A DNA stretch of 64,000 nt from NCBI GenBank assembly GCA_017893485.1, contig CM030361.1:305002822-305066821 (forward strand), written 5' to 3'. The translations under genes and the position numbers were made by a program. The stretch comes from Hemerocallis citrina (taxonomy: Eukaryota > Streptophyta > Magnoliopsida > Asparagales > Asphodelaceae). The notes under the pieces are model-generated. The model saw nothing but the letters and a program-made list of their open reading frames with translations, was not told the DNA's origin and searched no databases. This document shows positions 19,750 to 32,453 of this stretch, piece after piece (within the stretch, counting starts at the first letter, position 1; the number at the start of each line of letters is the position of its first letter).

Positions 19750-21800
19750 ATGGGCGACGTTCGCGAAGTCCAACTCCAAATCAAAGGTTAGTATCCTCTC
19801 TATATCTCTTATGTTTTCATCCAGTTCTCGTACATAACATTGTTAATTTCATCGAAAGTTGGTATGTTTTCATCCAGTTTTGTCTAGTTTTGTAGTTGTT
19901 CTCAGAATGTAATGGGGATTTAAGCTGAACTAATTAGGTTTTTTTGGGTATGTATGATCTCTCAGTTAGATCATAGTGTTTCATATTGTGGGTCCAAAGA
20001 AACGAGATATATACCCAACAAATTGTAGGCCGAGACCTGGACAATACGTAGCGGTATTCTTTTTCTTAAATCCGCATTTAAATTGCGCAGCCAGTAGTAT
20101 TCGAATCTGGGTTGCTCTGATACTACGTGAAACTCCCTGTCACTAAACTAAAACTTCAAAGTTGTAAAATGGTTTAGGAAAATTGCACCTGTATTCTAAC
20201 ACATTAAATAAATAAAAAAAAATCATTTTGATTAGGTTTGGTTCAACCTTACCTAAGCTCAGCACACCTAATGCCATTACAATAATTAAATCCAGAAATT
20301 AAGGTCAAAGCTTTCTGGTTGTATAAGGTGGGATGTCTTTTTAATATGTAGGGTAGGGTATATGGTGTGTTCAAGAAAAACTGCAGTACAGTTGGAGGAA
20401 AGGCTTGTCTTTGATGCACTTCTTCTTTGTCTTTTTTGTGTTAAAAATATATACTAAAATTAGCTAGTTGCAATATCCTGTTAATTAGGATCTAATATAG
20501 ATCCTTATATGCATTCCTTTGTTTAAAGTAGATTCAACAACTGTAGTTGAGGATCAAAATATTATATGTTTGCATTTTTTCTTTTTTCTTTTATTTTAAT
20601 AAAGGGCTACGTCGTAATCTGGTCTTGTTTAAATTCTATTTTGTTAACTAATCTGCATACACTATGTTCCTATATATGAATGAAGGATCTCTGGATCCAC
20701 CACCAAGCACACGGAAAGACGACGACGACGATGACGACGTAGAAGATTTTTACGGTCCGAACAAAATGCGATCCTCCTCCTCCATGTTCAAACACTGGCA
20801 ATGGTGGTTAGCGGTGTTCCTCTGTACTTTTTCTGTCATCGCTGGCCAAACGATCGCAACTCTCCTTGGTCGTCTCTACTACAACGACGGCGGAAACAGC
20901 CTGTGGCTCGCCACCCTCGTCCAATCCGCCGGCTCCCCTCTCCTCATCATCCCCTTACTCCTTTTCCCCTCATCATCATCATCGCCATCCACCACCAACA
21001 TCACCACCAAAATCGTCGCTATATACATCCTACTTGGCCTTATGATATCCGGCGACAACTTAATGTACTCCTACGGCCTCCTCTACCTCCCCGTCTCGAC
21101 TTACTCCCTCGTTTGTGCCACTCAACTCGCCTTCAATGCCGTCTTCTCCTACTTCCTCAACAACCAAAAGTTCACTCCCCTCATATTCAATTCCGTCGTC
21201 CTCCTCACCTTCTCCGCCGCTCTTTTGGGGGTCAGTTCCGACTCAGACGGCTCTGCCGACATACCCAAAGGGAAGTACCCTCTTGGATTCGTGCTCACAG
21301 TCAGCGCATCCGCCACGTTTTCTTTGATTCTCTCATTGTTTCAGAGAACCTTTGAGAAAGTTTTCAAAAGTAGTGAGACATTTTCAGTGGTGCTTGAGAT
21401 TCAGATGTACACAAATATCGTCGCAGCATGTGGGTCTACGGTGGGGTTGTTTGCGAGCGGGGATTGGAAGGGATTGACGAGGGAGATGCAGGGGTACGAG
21501 AAGGGGGAGGCTGCCTACGTCGCGACGCTAGTGGGGATCGCGGTGGCATGGCAGGTGTCGTCGGTAGGGACGGTGGGGCTGATATTCATAGTGTCTTCCC
21601 TGTTTTCAAATGTGATATGCACGTTGGCGTTGCCGGTAATACCGATTTTCGCAGTGGTCTTCTTCCATGATAAGATGGACGGGGTGAAGGTGGTCGCGAT
21701 GTTGATTGCAGTATGGGGCTTTCTTTCGTATATATATCAGCATTATGTTGACGATTCCAAAGCCAAAAAGGCAGCTGATATTAAGACCGATACATGTTAA
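19750..21800 (+). CDS. purine permease (PUP family), two exons, 383 aa
   Basis: Exon 1 is 19750-19786 and encodes MGDVREVQLQIK; exon 2 is 20686-21800. The donor is AAAG/GTTAGT and the acceptor TGAAG/GATCT; joining them completes a Gly codon and keeps the frame. Plant PUPs are plasma- or endomembrane proteins that import adenine, cytokinins and related purines with protons. They belong to the drug/metabolite transporter superfamily and have about ten transmembrane segments. Here a hydrophilic N-terminus with a seven-Asp run (residues 24-30) precedes the first helix (about 52-72). Family hallmarks are LLGRLYYNDGGNS, SGDNLMYSYGLLYLPVSTYS, QLAFNAVFSYFLNNQKF and ISSLF-like VSSLFSNVICTLALPVIPI. The length is normal for the family. 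I chose the short first exon because the in-frame ATG at 20664 lies in the intron and its MFLYMNE is not family-like. The substrate is unknown. Confidence 0.9.
19787..20685 (+). other. intron of the purine permease gene (899 bp)
   Basis: This is a GT...AG intron rich in T and A. Near 20106-20130 it has TTCGAATCTGGG followed by GCTCTGATACTACG. The latter is close to the reverse complement of the TGGTATCAGAGC primer-binding motif and may be a small decayed retroelement fragment. Otherwise nothing is recognised. Confidence 0.75.
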
Positions 21801-22671
21801 TAGGAATATATATACATTTTAATTTTTTTTTGGGTGTGTTCATTGCATCAGAAATTGAAGTGGAATGATATAGTGTGCATTGAAAAGAACAGAAATTTTA
21901 TGAACATGGTAGTAAGTACATCAGCTATATATGAAGCAGATGCAAGGGGGATGCTATACATGTATGTATGTATGTATTGAAGTTTGGTTGTGGAATATTC
22001 AGGCCATTTATCAGTACTAGGTTTGCCCGTTGACACGTGCCTACGGTACGTCTTCGGAACGATGCACCTTATTTGATTATATAAAATAGTTTTGGAGGTC
22101 CAGCAAATTAATTGAAGTAGCAAATATATTATATGAGAAATTTTTTGGGGTCCAGCAAAAAATATATTATATATTTTTTTGATTTTTTGAATTATTTTTA
22201 AAGTTTTTAAATTTTTTATTTTTTTAGTTTTTTAATTTTTAATTTTTAAAAAAATTTTAAAATTTTTATTTTCTTAATTTTTTGAATAGAAGAGGGAGGG
22301 AGGGAGAGAGAGAGAGAAAAATGATTAAATAAATATAGGAGTTGTTTTGGGTGGGGGATTTGAATTTGAGTTTTGGGGGAAAAATATGTTTTGTGAGGTT
22401 AGATCTGTGCCTTTGATTTTTAGGGGGATTGAAGGAGAGCCACTTGATAGCTTTCTTTGTATTTTATTATATATATATGAGAGTCATGTTTCGATACACA
22501 TGTCTGTGTGTTGAATTACTTACTATAAAATAGAGGCCGCAGTTGAAAACTACGGCTTCTCTTAACAAATAATAATAAGGGTAAAAGGGATATGAGAGCA
22601 ATTGATTATGTGGCATGCATATGATACATTGGACAACTAACCCTTTTAAGGATTTTCCAATCACATATATG
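21801..22671. other. gene 3' flank, AT-rich intergenic
   Basis: This is the downstream region of the PUP gene. It has low-complexity A/T homopolymer patches (about 22140-22290), a GA-rich run (about 22290-22320) and a small GCCGC-AGTT/AACT-ACGGC hairpin (22531-22551). No gene is seen. Confidence 0.6.
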
Positions 22672-25531
22672 CCACATCATTTTTTTTATGAAACGGATAG
22701 AGTCAACAGACTCCAGCCATGCATTAATAATAACAATATTACAATAAGAGGGTCTTACAAGATGTAAAACAAAACCACACAATAGAACAAACAATACGCA
22801 ACACACTATATACAAACAGAACAGAATTACAGAGCAAAAATCAGGTACAAAATCCCATTCGGAAGCTGATCGCAAGCCAAGCACTGAGGACAGCGAGCAC
22901 AAACACGCCAGCGCTAGGATGCCGAAGGAGTCTGCCTAATATGAACCTCCTCACGCTGAAGGAGTAAGGCCGCACGATCAGGGTGTGGAACGACAGAAAA
23001 GTGAAGCAGACTCGTCGAAAACCAACCCTGAGAACGCTGGTCGAAGCCGCAACCTGATCTGGGAAGCGGTGCTTAAGGGACTGCCTATCATGAGGCCAAT
23101 ATCATCCAGGAAAAACAGAAATCAATGCTCAAGCAAAGATACCCATCGATACCAACAATTCCGCAAAAGATGGGGAAACACGAAAAATAATAGCCAGACA
23201 GAAGCACAACCGAGAACGAAACACCATGAGCACCGTCAGAGCAACTCATCGATATAATCAGATAAATATACTGATAAGGAGATAATCATGCAACAAACTG
23301 ATAAAGAGATAAACATGCCTCAGAAGAACACAGCATAAATATTAAACAACATTGAAAGCCCACCTCCAGCCACAAAACACCTAATCCAAAGAAGTCATAC
23401 CACAGATACCACCAGGTCTGATATAAAGAAGACCATAACTGAGCATATACAAACTAAAAGAAAAGTCTGGAGGTACAAAATATAGAGAAACACAAAAGAG
23501 ATCAAAAAATACTGCAGTCAGAACGCTCCGATTGGAGCCCATGGAAGAGACCTGAAGGGCAGTAGAGCAAATGGGAGAAGATTGCATATTAAGCCAAAGC
23601 ACATAGGAGAGCCGTGCAACATGCCAACCAGCTTCAAAGTTGAGCAGAACAAAAAGCAGAATAAAACTGCTGCAAAACTAATCAAAAGAGTAGGCACCCT
23701 ACTCTTTACTCCTGCGAACATAAACATCCAAGATCATAGAGTTAAAATAGTTGAAAGCAACCAATAAAGCTAGAAGAGTAGAAAACTCAAGACAACCGCA
23801 GATTAAAAGAAGGGGAAAAGAAGATATAAACAGATAAAAGGAACGTGCGAAGATCCGTCAAGGAGATACAAACCAAGTTAGAGAATGTTGAGATTAATCA
23901 GACAATGGGTAGCTTTTTCTAATCTCTCATATTTCATGGCGGCTCTAGCACTCTCCTTGAGAGAAGAAGACCAAAATTTGAATAAAAACAAAAATTCGCC
24001 CGAAAGCATACGAGGGGAGGAGAGGCTATGGAGGAATAATCTGTGATTCCTTTCCCTCCAGATTATCCAGATAATGATCTGGAAGGAAAGGAACTATGGT
24101 TTGTGAAACGCAAGAGAAGGGGGATGCTTCTTCCAGCTGTCAACCATGTTGATCGGGAGATCAACCATTTCCCAGGCTAGAACGGGTATTTTCCAGAGAG
24201 ATCGAGAGAAATCGCATTCTATAAAGAGATGATTGACATTCTCAGAGGAGGATGCACATAGGGGGCATAATTGTCCCCATGCTATATTCCTCTTATTAAG
24301 AATATCAACAGTAAGTAGTTTATTGTTGAGTGCTAACCATACTAGGATTTTCACCTTTAATGGAGCACAAGATTTCCAAACCAGATCGTAGAATGGCGAT
24401 AAAGAACCTCTAAAATTAAGAAAGTGATAAAAAGAACGAACTGAGAAGATCCTAGAAGAGTTCCAACGCCAGAAGAAATCTTCTTTGTCAATCCAAATCG
24501 CATTTTTGATAGTGTCCATAAGATTATCAAAAATGGGATTTAGGTGGCTAGGGAGATTATCGGCAAGAGGGATCGTCCAAACCCGAATGGCATCATTATA
24601 GGAGTAGTACTCAGAAACCAAGGCCAAAGGGTTGACAGCTAGGCGGTAGATAGCTGGAAAAGCCGAAGCTAAAGAGGAGTTACCAATCCATATATCTGTC
24701 CAGAATCTGGTCATGGACTCGTCGACACAGCCGTGGGTTAAGCCAACGAGAAAAGGAGCAGCTACTTTCCACACCCCTTTCCAGAATGGCGATGCTTGCC
24801 AATGGGGGTGCTCCGGAAAGCTCCACCAGTCATTGGATGCGAAGTATCTGGCTTTGATACATTTGATCCAAGGTAGATCCTCAAGTTTGAGGAATCTCCA
24901 AAGCCATTTACCTAATAAAGCCATATTTTGGTGCCTTAAGTCCAAAACCCCCAGACCACCAGAAGTTCTAGACGAGCAAATGAATTTCCAGTTACACAAG
25001 TGCGATCCTGGTTTGTAGAGAGCTGATCCGGACCAGAGGAAGTTACTTCTGATCTGATCAATTCTCTTGATGACCCATGAAGGAATGAAATAGAAAGACA
25101 TCATGTAGAGCGGAATCGAGGAAAGAACCGAATTAAGTAAAATCAGTCTACCTCCACGGGAAAGAAGTCTCCCGGACCAAATCGAAAGCCTGGATTCCAC
25201 CTTATCAATCATGGGAGCCCAGTCAGATCTATGAAGTTTCCCCCACCTCAGAGGGATCCCTAGATAAGTAATGGGGAAAGAAGCAACCGGCAGTTGAAAA
25301 ATTCGGAGATTTCTTCCTGCCTGTTAGGAGACCCTCCGAACCAAACGACAGACGATTTTTGGAAATTGATAGAGAGGCCAGAAGCTAGTTCAAAACAATA
25401 GAGCAGGAGTTTAAGATTCCTGAGAGTATGGAGATTAGGCTTAGCCAAAATGATTGTGTCATCGGCGTACTGAAGGTTAAGAACACCATTGAAATAATGA
25501 GAATCTCCCAGGCCTTCAATGACCACATCAT
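22672..25531 (-). mobile_element. 5'-truncated LINE with target-site duplication
   Basis: The insert (22681-25522) is flanked by the direct repeat CCACATCAT at 22672-22680 and 25523-25531. On the minus strand it ends in an A-run just after GTTTCAT (22681-22688). It starts just upstream of the YADD box, so about the 5' two-thirds is missing, as expected from abortive target-primed reverse transcription. A 1.4-kb 3' UTR (22689-24093) follows the coding part and contains no gene. Confidence 0.88.
24094..25522 (-). pseudogene. LINE ORF2 C-terminal part: reverse transcriptase end and zf-RVT
   Basis: It opens in VIEGLGDSHYFNGVLNLQ and continues to the catalytic YADD, then the thumb-like region (SIWSGRLLSRGGRLILLNS, SIPLYMMSFY) and ends with the zinc-binding zf-RVT domain (LCPLCASSSENVNHLFIEC). 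The frame changes once, near 25300, between YADD and the thumb, which a single-base indel explains. The remaining 370 codons are uninterrupted, closing at 24094. It has no promoter or start and is not functional. It belongs to the same broad L1 class as the element at the left edge. Confidence 0.9.
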
Positions 25532-25855
25532 CAACTGCTTATTTACTAAATGAGCAAGTTGCTCATACCCTTTTTTTCCCTAATTATAATAATAATAATA
25601 AAACAGCTGTTATAACAGAGGGATGCAGTTTCTAACTGTGGCGCCAATTGGTATGAGATTGTCTGGTAATGTGCAGTCATCGAGGGATTCAGATTTTCTT
25701 TTAACTCTACTTTGTTTGGGAGGTACACTTATCTCAACTTTTCTAAGCTGAAAGGTTGAGATATTTGTAGTTATTAACTCTACTCTAACATAATTTGTCT
25801 AAACTTTTCTGAACATTATCCTTTTTCTCCCTTGAAGTAATGGATCTACAGTTAA
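25532..25855. other. short unassigned stretch
   Basis: This is AT-rich sequence with a small AAT/ATA trinucleotide run near 25580-25602. I see no gene or element ends. Confidence 0.5.
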
Positions 25856-27217
25856 TGTAACGCCCCCAAACCGAGAGTATCCATTTCAACTATATAATAC
25901 TTATCAAATCTCATGCCGATAAAATTCATCAATAAAAAGTAGCTCAAATAGCCAACAAAAGTATATAATTCATTACAGAAGAAAATAACTAAAATTATTT
26001 AAGAAATGAGTCTCCTTATAACTTCAATAAAATAATCTAAAACAATTTTAGATTTATAATTTATCAGCTTTAAAAAGCTCTTAATGAGAATTTACTCGCA
26101 AGAAACATAAACTTCCACATCCTTTATTCTCTTCAAGCATCTGATCTTGATGCACAAATCTGGAAAAAAATTATTAACAACAAAATGAGCTGATGCCCAG
26201 TTGTTATTGAATAAATATAACAAGTAGCCGGTAATTTACAAAATACCGCATTAACAATTAAAAATGTTAATGCACAATCATATAACTGTAATTATTAGAA
26301 CAAGAATATCTATATTATAACTAAAGCTCTTATTATATATAAATGCAACATTAATTAAGGTGGTCATACAAACAAAAAATGCAGAATGTCTAGTGCAGTA
26401 CTTGTCTAATAATTGATTTATCCCATACTACATAAATAATCAAATACAAATATTCTAGAATGCAAGGAAATTTAGGCACACTCATCTCTCTATGTGGTTA
26501 ACGCTTCATACTCCGATTGATAAGGCATACCTCACTATCGTCCGTGGTGAAACAATGAATTGTGCAATTACTTTTCAACACTCGTATAGTGGACACATTG
26601 AGATCTCAAATGAGTTACTTAGATGCCCGACTCATATACCGGTATATAACTTGGATGCATAACACATGAGTAACACAACTAGACATGGTAATAACTTAAA
26701 ATAACCATCTCAATATTCTCAAAGTCATAAGACCAATCATGTATATACATCCATACTCAAACTATGTAAAATAATACATAATGTTATAGTTTAAATAGGC
26801 AAGCCACAAATATTACTAACCACAGTTCACATACGAATAACATTCACATATCACAGTTTTATATTCATGAAAACATACCAGCAATATATCAATCTCAATT
26901 TAATATTTGCACATCACCACACCGCATCACATAAAACAACCATAGACAATATTCACAATATAATATCACTACAAAATAATAAGTATTTTATGAAATTACA
27001 TTATACAGGGTATAAATATTCAATTACTTAAGTGGTCGGCGAAGTAACGGATTGAATATGGATCCTCCAAAAGACTCCTCAATTTCAATATAGATCTATT
27101 CTATAAAATCTAGGGCTTAACAAAATATACATTGATCAATATATAAACAATAGATTAATTAGATTCTCCTAATAGGAAAATTATAATATATAAATACCTT
27201 GATTTTCTCCTTCTTCT

Positions 27218-27250
<33 letters not shown>

Positions 27251-27463
27251 GTTTTCTTTTTGGCGGTGGCTTCGAGGAAAGGAAACGAAGAGAGCGGGAT
27301 CACGAAAGAGAGAAAGAAATAGTAGTCTTTTTGTATAAAACACTTATTTGCACTTTTACAAAATAACCCTCAATAATTAGTTTTTGCATAAAATCATATT
27401 TAATATAAGTAAACTTTCTTTCTATATACAAATATCAAATAGTGATTATTTTGGGGCATTACA
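25856..27463 (-). repeat. gypsy-type 3' LTR (1608 bp), minus orientation
   Basis: The + strand begins TGTAACGCCCCC and ends TTTTGGGGCATTACA, so the minus strand runs TGTAATGCCCC...GGGGGCGTTACA. On the minus strand it is preceded by AAGAAGGTTAGGA (27464-27476), the polypurine tract of chromovirus-like gypsy elements. The flanks do not duplicate (GTTAA against TCCTA), so this is one end of a longer element rather than a solo LTR. A CT run (about 27223-27248) and TTTTATACAAAA (near 27335) lie in the leader region. Confidence 0.6.
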
Positions 27464-27668
27464 TCCTAACCTTCTTAAAAAAAGGTTTTGACATCAAAAC
27501 TTGGAATATCTACCCGTAAACCCAATCACTTATCAACCTGAACAATCAATTCTAAAATCAATTACAACTATATTATCTACAATTGCTAAGAAACCCAAAA
27601 CATAGAATAAAATAAGTCTTCTTAATTACCTCAAACTATAGAAGCCTAACATCACCAAATAGAATCAT

Positions 27669-28181
27669 TAGCACTGCCACATTTACCCGATACCCGGATC
27701 CAGGATTGGACCAGAACCGACCCGATCTATACGGGTCCAAGTCCAGAGTCTAAAATAAGACCCGATGCACTTCCGGATCTGGATCCGAGTCCGGGTCCTC
27801 TCAAAATAGAACCGACCCGGACCTGGGCTCGTTAAAAAATACCTTTAAAAATATGGAATTTGAATAATAGTGTTATAGGGATATACATCTAAATAGTAAT
27901 TGTTGAATATAAATGTGTAAATATAATATTTATTCATGTACTTAAGTGCAAAAATTATTGGAACCGTAGGATATCGGGTGCAAAATACTTACGCAAAAAT
28001 ATTTATTTCCCGCTAATGGACCCGACGGGTGGATTATTTTAACTAGGACCCGTACCCGGACCTAGAACCGGTTCTCGCATGTCTGGATCCGGGTCCAACT
28101 TTTGGACCCGTGAAGTATCGGGTCCGGGTCCGGGTCCAGTTAGTGGAGGACCCAACCCGATAAAACCTAATACCAGCTCTA
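27669..28181. mobile_element. hAT-type MITE (513 bp) with 8-bp TSD
   Basis: The target-site duplication AGAATCAT is perfect at 27661-27668 and 28182-28189. The ends read TAGCACTGCC and, reversed, TAGAGCTGG, an imperfect hAT-type terminal repeat. GGGTCC/GGACCC motifs crowd both subterminal regions in opposite orientation around an AT-rich centre. There is no coding capacity. It depends on transposase from elsewhere. Confidence 0.82.
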
Positions 28182-28877
28182 AGAATCATCAATCAGAAGC
28201 AACTAATAGTCAAAGCTATAGTAATCACAGTTTACAAAATATTAACCAGGGCAACCAACCTCCTAAAAAAATTAAATATTATTTAACCCAAATACAATTC
28301 TAGACCTCAACGTAACTAGTTAATAAAGAAGAGAATGCAATCAAATGAGTCTGGTTGAAAGTATAAAGTAAGCATAAAGAAGGCAAAGTCATCTATTCAA
28401 AATACAAAGGCATGTGCATTCCAATAAAGCAAACTCACTGTTCATTTAAGGTGGAACCATACAAATTAACATAATCTGATCAACTTCATGACTAATGTAT
28501 AATGGTGGATATGCATCTAACAGAGAGCACAGAAAAAATGAGAATATTATAAAAAAGAATAAAAATAAAAGCTCCTTTAGAAAATTACACATGGAGGGAG
28601 AGGGAGAGAGAGAGATGAGCTAGTGGCAAATCCAAGCAGCAGTAACATGCAACAACACATTAACAATTAGTTCTGTCTATTTCCATTCCTTTCTCTCATT
28701 CCTTCACTCCTCTATTAACTATACTAGCCACTTGGCTAAATTTAGCCACAGAAATCAAGTATACATTGCGGACTGACATAAAAATATAATCTGAGAACTC
28801 CAATTGATAAGACTTCAAAGAGAAAATATAGAGAGACAAAAATTATATCCAAACTTTTAGCGATATAGAAAATTCAC

Positions 28878-28878
28878 A

Positions 28879-28923
<45 letters not shown>
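28878..28923. repeat. TA dinucleotide microsatellite
   Basis: An uninterrupted TA run of about 45 bp. Confidence 0.95.
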
Positions 28924-28925
<2 letters not shown>

Positions 28926-29076
28926 TTCTTGTATCAAGGAAATAAACTATAAGAAATCAAAACAATTAATATATCAACAGAATGAACAAAATAAACCATA
29001 AGATCTCAACACGCATAAACAAATCTTCTATGAGAAATATGTTTGTGGATCTTTTGAGCATTGGCATCTCTCCTTG

Positions 29077-32000
29077 TGTCACGCCCCGCTTCTCAAAAAT
29101 ACGGAATACGAGTACATGACAAAAGCCCAGCGAATGACTAACGTCACCCATAAGCTGTTTAATCGATTAACTCAACAACATAAACAATACAGAACAATTG
29201 CGCAGGCAATAATAATGATCTCATGAACAAAAATACTTGGAATAAAACAATATAATATCCAAATACAATAATTACAATCCAACGTCTGGAAACAATAATA
29301 AAATCCAAAAATAATCTCAATCCAAAAATAAATACAAGTCTTAGTACATTAAGTCATTTAAAGCGATAAGCAAAATTAAAAGCAGCAATCTTCACGATGT
29401 TTGTTCTCCAACTCAAGCAGGCAATTCTCCTTCATTACCTGTGAATACTTCATCTAAAAAGAGAAAAATAATTGTCCTTAGAGCAAGTCATGGACAGCAA
29501 GTAGAGAAAGCAGGGAACAATGGAATAACGGTATAACAATGAATCAATGAACCAATAGGAATCAATAAAATAGGACATTAATCATGATAGTCGATGAAAT
29601 GGCTATAATAATGATGCAACATTAAATAACAATAATCAATGATCAATAACGGTAATACTTAGCCAATATTCGATATCAATAGGAACATTGATGATCAATA
29701 TGCAATGTCGGTGTAGTGTGATCCTTAAATCTATTAATCATTTTAAATCCTAACTAATGCACGTACTACTGTGTCCCATGTGTGCCGTACCACAGGTTCG
29801 ATGCATACAATCAATTTCGTTTAGACTCAAGTGGTGCACTCGGTAGATCATGTACTTGGCAACGGTAACGGTAAAAACTATCCACCTTTCGGTGTATAAA
29901 CGGTCATCGGCAACGATACGGTACACGATAGATTGGGTTACTGCCATAACCACAATCACACGATAAAACGGTAGCCGCAATGGTAATTAGGAAAATACGG
30001 ACCCCTCCTCCAAGTACAGTCACTACTTTGTTCACTACTTAAATCACCCTTTAAACTCCGGCTTGTTAATTATTTATCAATGCAACAATACAATATGCAA
30101 TTAAGGGACAAGGGGTAAACAATAGTATCAATAAGGAAACAATAGGTTGATAACATGGATAGGACGGTTACAATAGTGACAATAACTCATTGGGAACATA
30201 CAATGCAACCTACATTCATTAAATCATGCAATAATACAACATAGGAATTATTAATTCATTAAAAAGAGAGATTTAAAATTCTGGACAGCACGCGCAGTCT
30301 GTACAAAAGTGCAGTTTCCCGCTGACTCAAGAATCGAAAGTTGAATCCGGCAGAAAATCTGGAAACTAGACTTCCATACGGTTCCAACGCATACTTAAAG
30401 TTCACATTCTGACAACATTAGCTAGGCCAAACACATATTTCTTTTCAGGTCTTATGCTCAGGCAGAAAGGTGTCATCTTGTTATTTTAATTGTTGAATCA
30501 GCAAAAACTCAGTATTAAAATCAGTAAAAATATAATCTAGACTCTTAAACATGTTAAACATCAATCTGGAAATTTTTATAGCAAAATTCTATCATTTGAT
30601 CAACCTTTTTACTGGTCAAACATGAAGGGTTCGAGAATCTGAAAATCTGGAATGAAAAAGATAAAACACAACTGCAGTAAAACGGGCATAACTCTTGCTA
30701 CACAACTCGGAATTCGAAAATTCTGGATGTTATTGACATCTAGACATTCGGGGCTACATTTCATATTCAGAAAATATTTTATTTTAAGGTCATTTCCTGT
30801 TTCGAAAACAGCGATCAAGTTCAGGTCAGAAACATGTATAATTCTTAGGGTATATTTCTTGGACATAAAATTAGTTAAGCATGATGGATTTCGATTCTAT
30901 ATTCAACAATTTGTGTAACTAGCATCATAGGCGTCCAAATATGATAAATAAAATTTAGAACACACACATACAAGTCTAACATCAATCAATCAATAAACGA
31001 TCAAACGACATACTACCTAACAATTGTCTCTATAATAAATTATTTGTGTTGTGACTTGTATGAATAACCCTATTAACAATTCTATATGCATTCATTAAGG
31101 ATCCAAACTTTAGAGTCAAATTGGCACGATGTCAAGAATATCGGGATTAGCTCGTGTAAACCCACAATAAACCCAACGAAAAGGACAACTAAGGGGTAAT
31201 ACGATAACAAAAAGATCTACTTGCAAGAATTTTCAATAAAAGTTGAATTTGAAACGAATAGCAATTCAAGTGGACGGTGACTTGCCTGTTAACCGGTAAA
31301 CGAATAGCAATAATAATGGAATATGAATCCCGAAGCAACGAACTCGCCAACTAGTACAATCCCCAATAATAACACATGCAATCTACGTGCAATAAGATCC
31401 CAAAGAACCACACAGCACACGAGACAATCAGCAACAAAGCAGGAGAGAAGGGCAGCAACCACCGTAGGCAAGGCCGGCCAAGGAGGCGACGGCGAGTGGC
31501 GTCTACGGCAAGGGCGTCGACAGGGGTCGACGTCGGCGAACGATGCTGGAGGTCGCCGATCGAAGCTGGGAGGACAGGAGTTGGGGTTTTCGATTTTGGG
31601 TGTAGCTCGTGATCGGAAACGGGCAAGGCGAGGTTGGGGGGTGCTCTGGTGGCGGCGACGCGCAGAGGGCGGCGCTGGTGGTGCGGTGTGCCGGCGATCG
31701 ATCAGGGAGGAGAGAGGAAAGAGTTGGGTGCTCTTGCTGTCGTTAATGTCGAGAACAGGGAAGATGGAGGCCGGGGTGGAGATTTGGGGACCTGGGTGTC
31801 GAGGGGAGGTGCGTGGGAGCGGCTGACGGGAGTTGGGGGTCGCCGGAGGAGGCGAACGGGGAAGATGGTTGAACAGTAACTAGGAGAGAGAACGGGAGGA
31901 GAGAGAATAGGAGAGAGATTAGACGGCTAGGTTTCGATTTCTGTGCAGAAATTAGGGTTTACAGTATAGTTGCATTTATAGGGTACAATTAGGGTACTGG

Positions 32001-32453
32001 GTTGAAGAATTAGGATCCAATAATAGCGGATTTGAGTTAAGAACAACTGGAATTGGGTTTTAGGGTTCAATTAGAGATATATCAAAATCAGTTGGGTACA
32101 AAATAAACATATCCACAATAAATAAGCGAGCAACACGATCAATAAGAATTGCTCGATAGAAAAAGAATGAAGAAATTTCACGAACAAAAATTTAAATCCA
32201 AAATAATACAAATGCATTAAAATATAATTTGGGGCTTGAAAATAAATTTGGAATTCGCCAATAAAGTCAGATCAAGTATGAAAACAAAATAATTCGATAA
32301 ATAAATTTTATTTAATAATCAAGAAATAAAAATTAATTGTTATAATAACGAAAGTAGTAAAATCATACAATAAAATAATATTCAGCTTTAACAATTTAAT
32401 TAAAATAATCCGATACTAATAATATATTTGTTTTAGGCTCAAATATAGATAGT
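29077..32453 (-). repeat. solo giant LTR, left part (3' side)
   Basis: Together with 45134-45312 this forms one 3556-bp LTR in minus orientation, TGTAACCCCCACTCCCG...GAAGCGGGGCGTGACA. The target-site duplication CCTTG (29072-29076 and 45313-45317) sits on both outer sides with no internal region left, so it is a solo LTR produced by recombination. A TATA box (TATAAATG, minus, 31980-31973) precedes a C-rich leader (about 31450-31900). A homologous LTR in the opposite orientation ends at 49560. The longer open frames seen here on the + strand are composition artefacts. Confidence 0.85.

Larger units (their letters stand above)
27464..29071 (-). repeat. decayed internal region of gypsy-type element
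   Basis: This is the minus-strand upstream neighbour of the LTR at 25856-27463. Just before the polypurine tract, a short frame reads IPSFDVKTFF, resembling polyprotein ends of this group. The rest is AT-rich without a convincing domain. It is interrupted by a hAT MITE (27669-28181) and then by the solo LTR at 29077. A TA microsatellite occupies about 28878-28923. Confidence 0.4.

Noticed and set aside
20801..21670. Alternative-frame open frames inside the PUP exon
   Set aside because: They are shadows of the permease frame; composition (His/Arg/Pro-rich) follows from the real codons.
22531..22551. GCCGCAGTT/AACTACGGC hairpin as a transposon terminus
   Set aside because: No matching second end or target duplication was found nearby.
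31323..31879. Gly/Arg-rich open frames on the + strand
   Set aside because: They lie in the C-rich leader (antisense) of the solo LTR and have no domain or conservation evidence.
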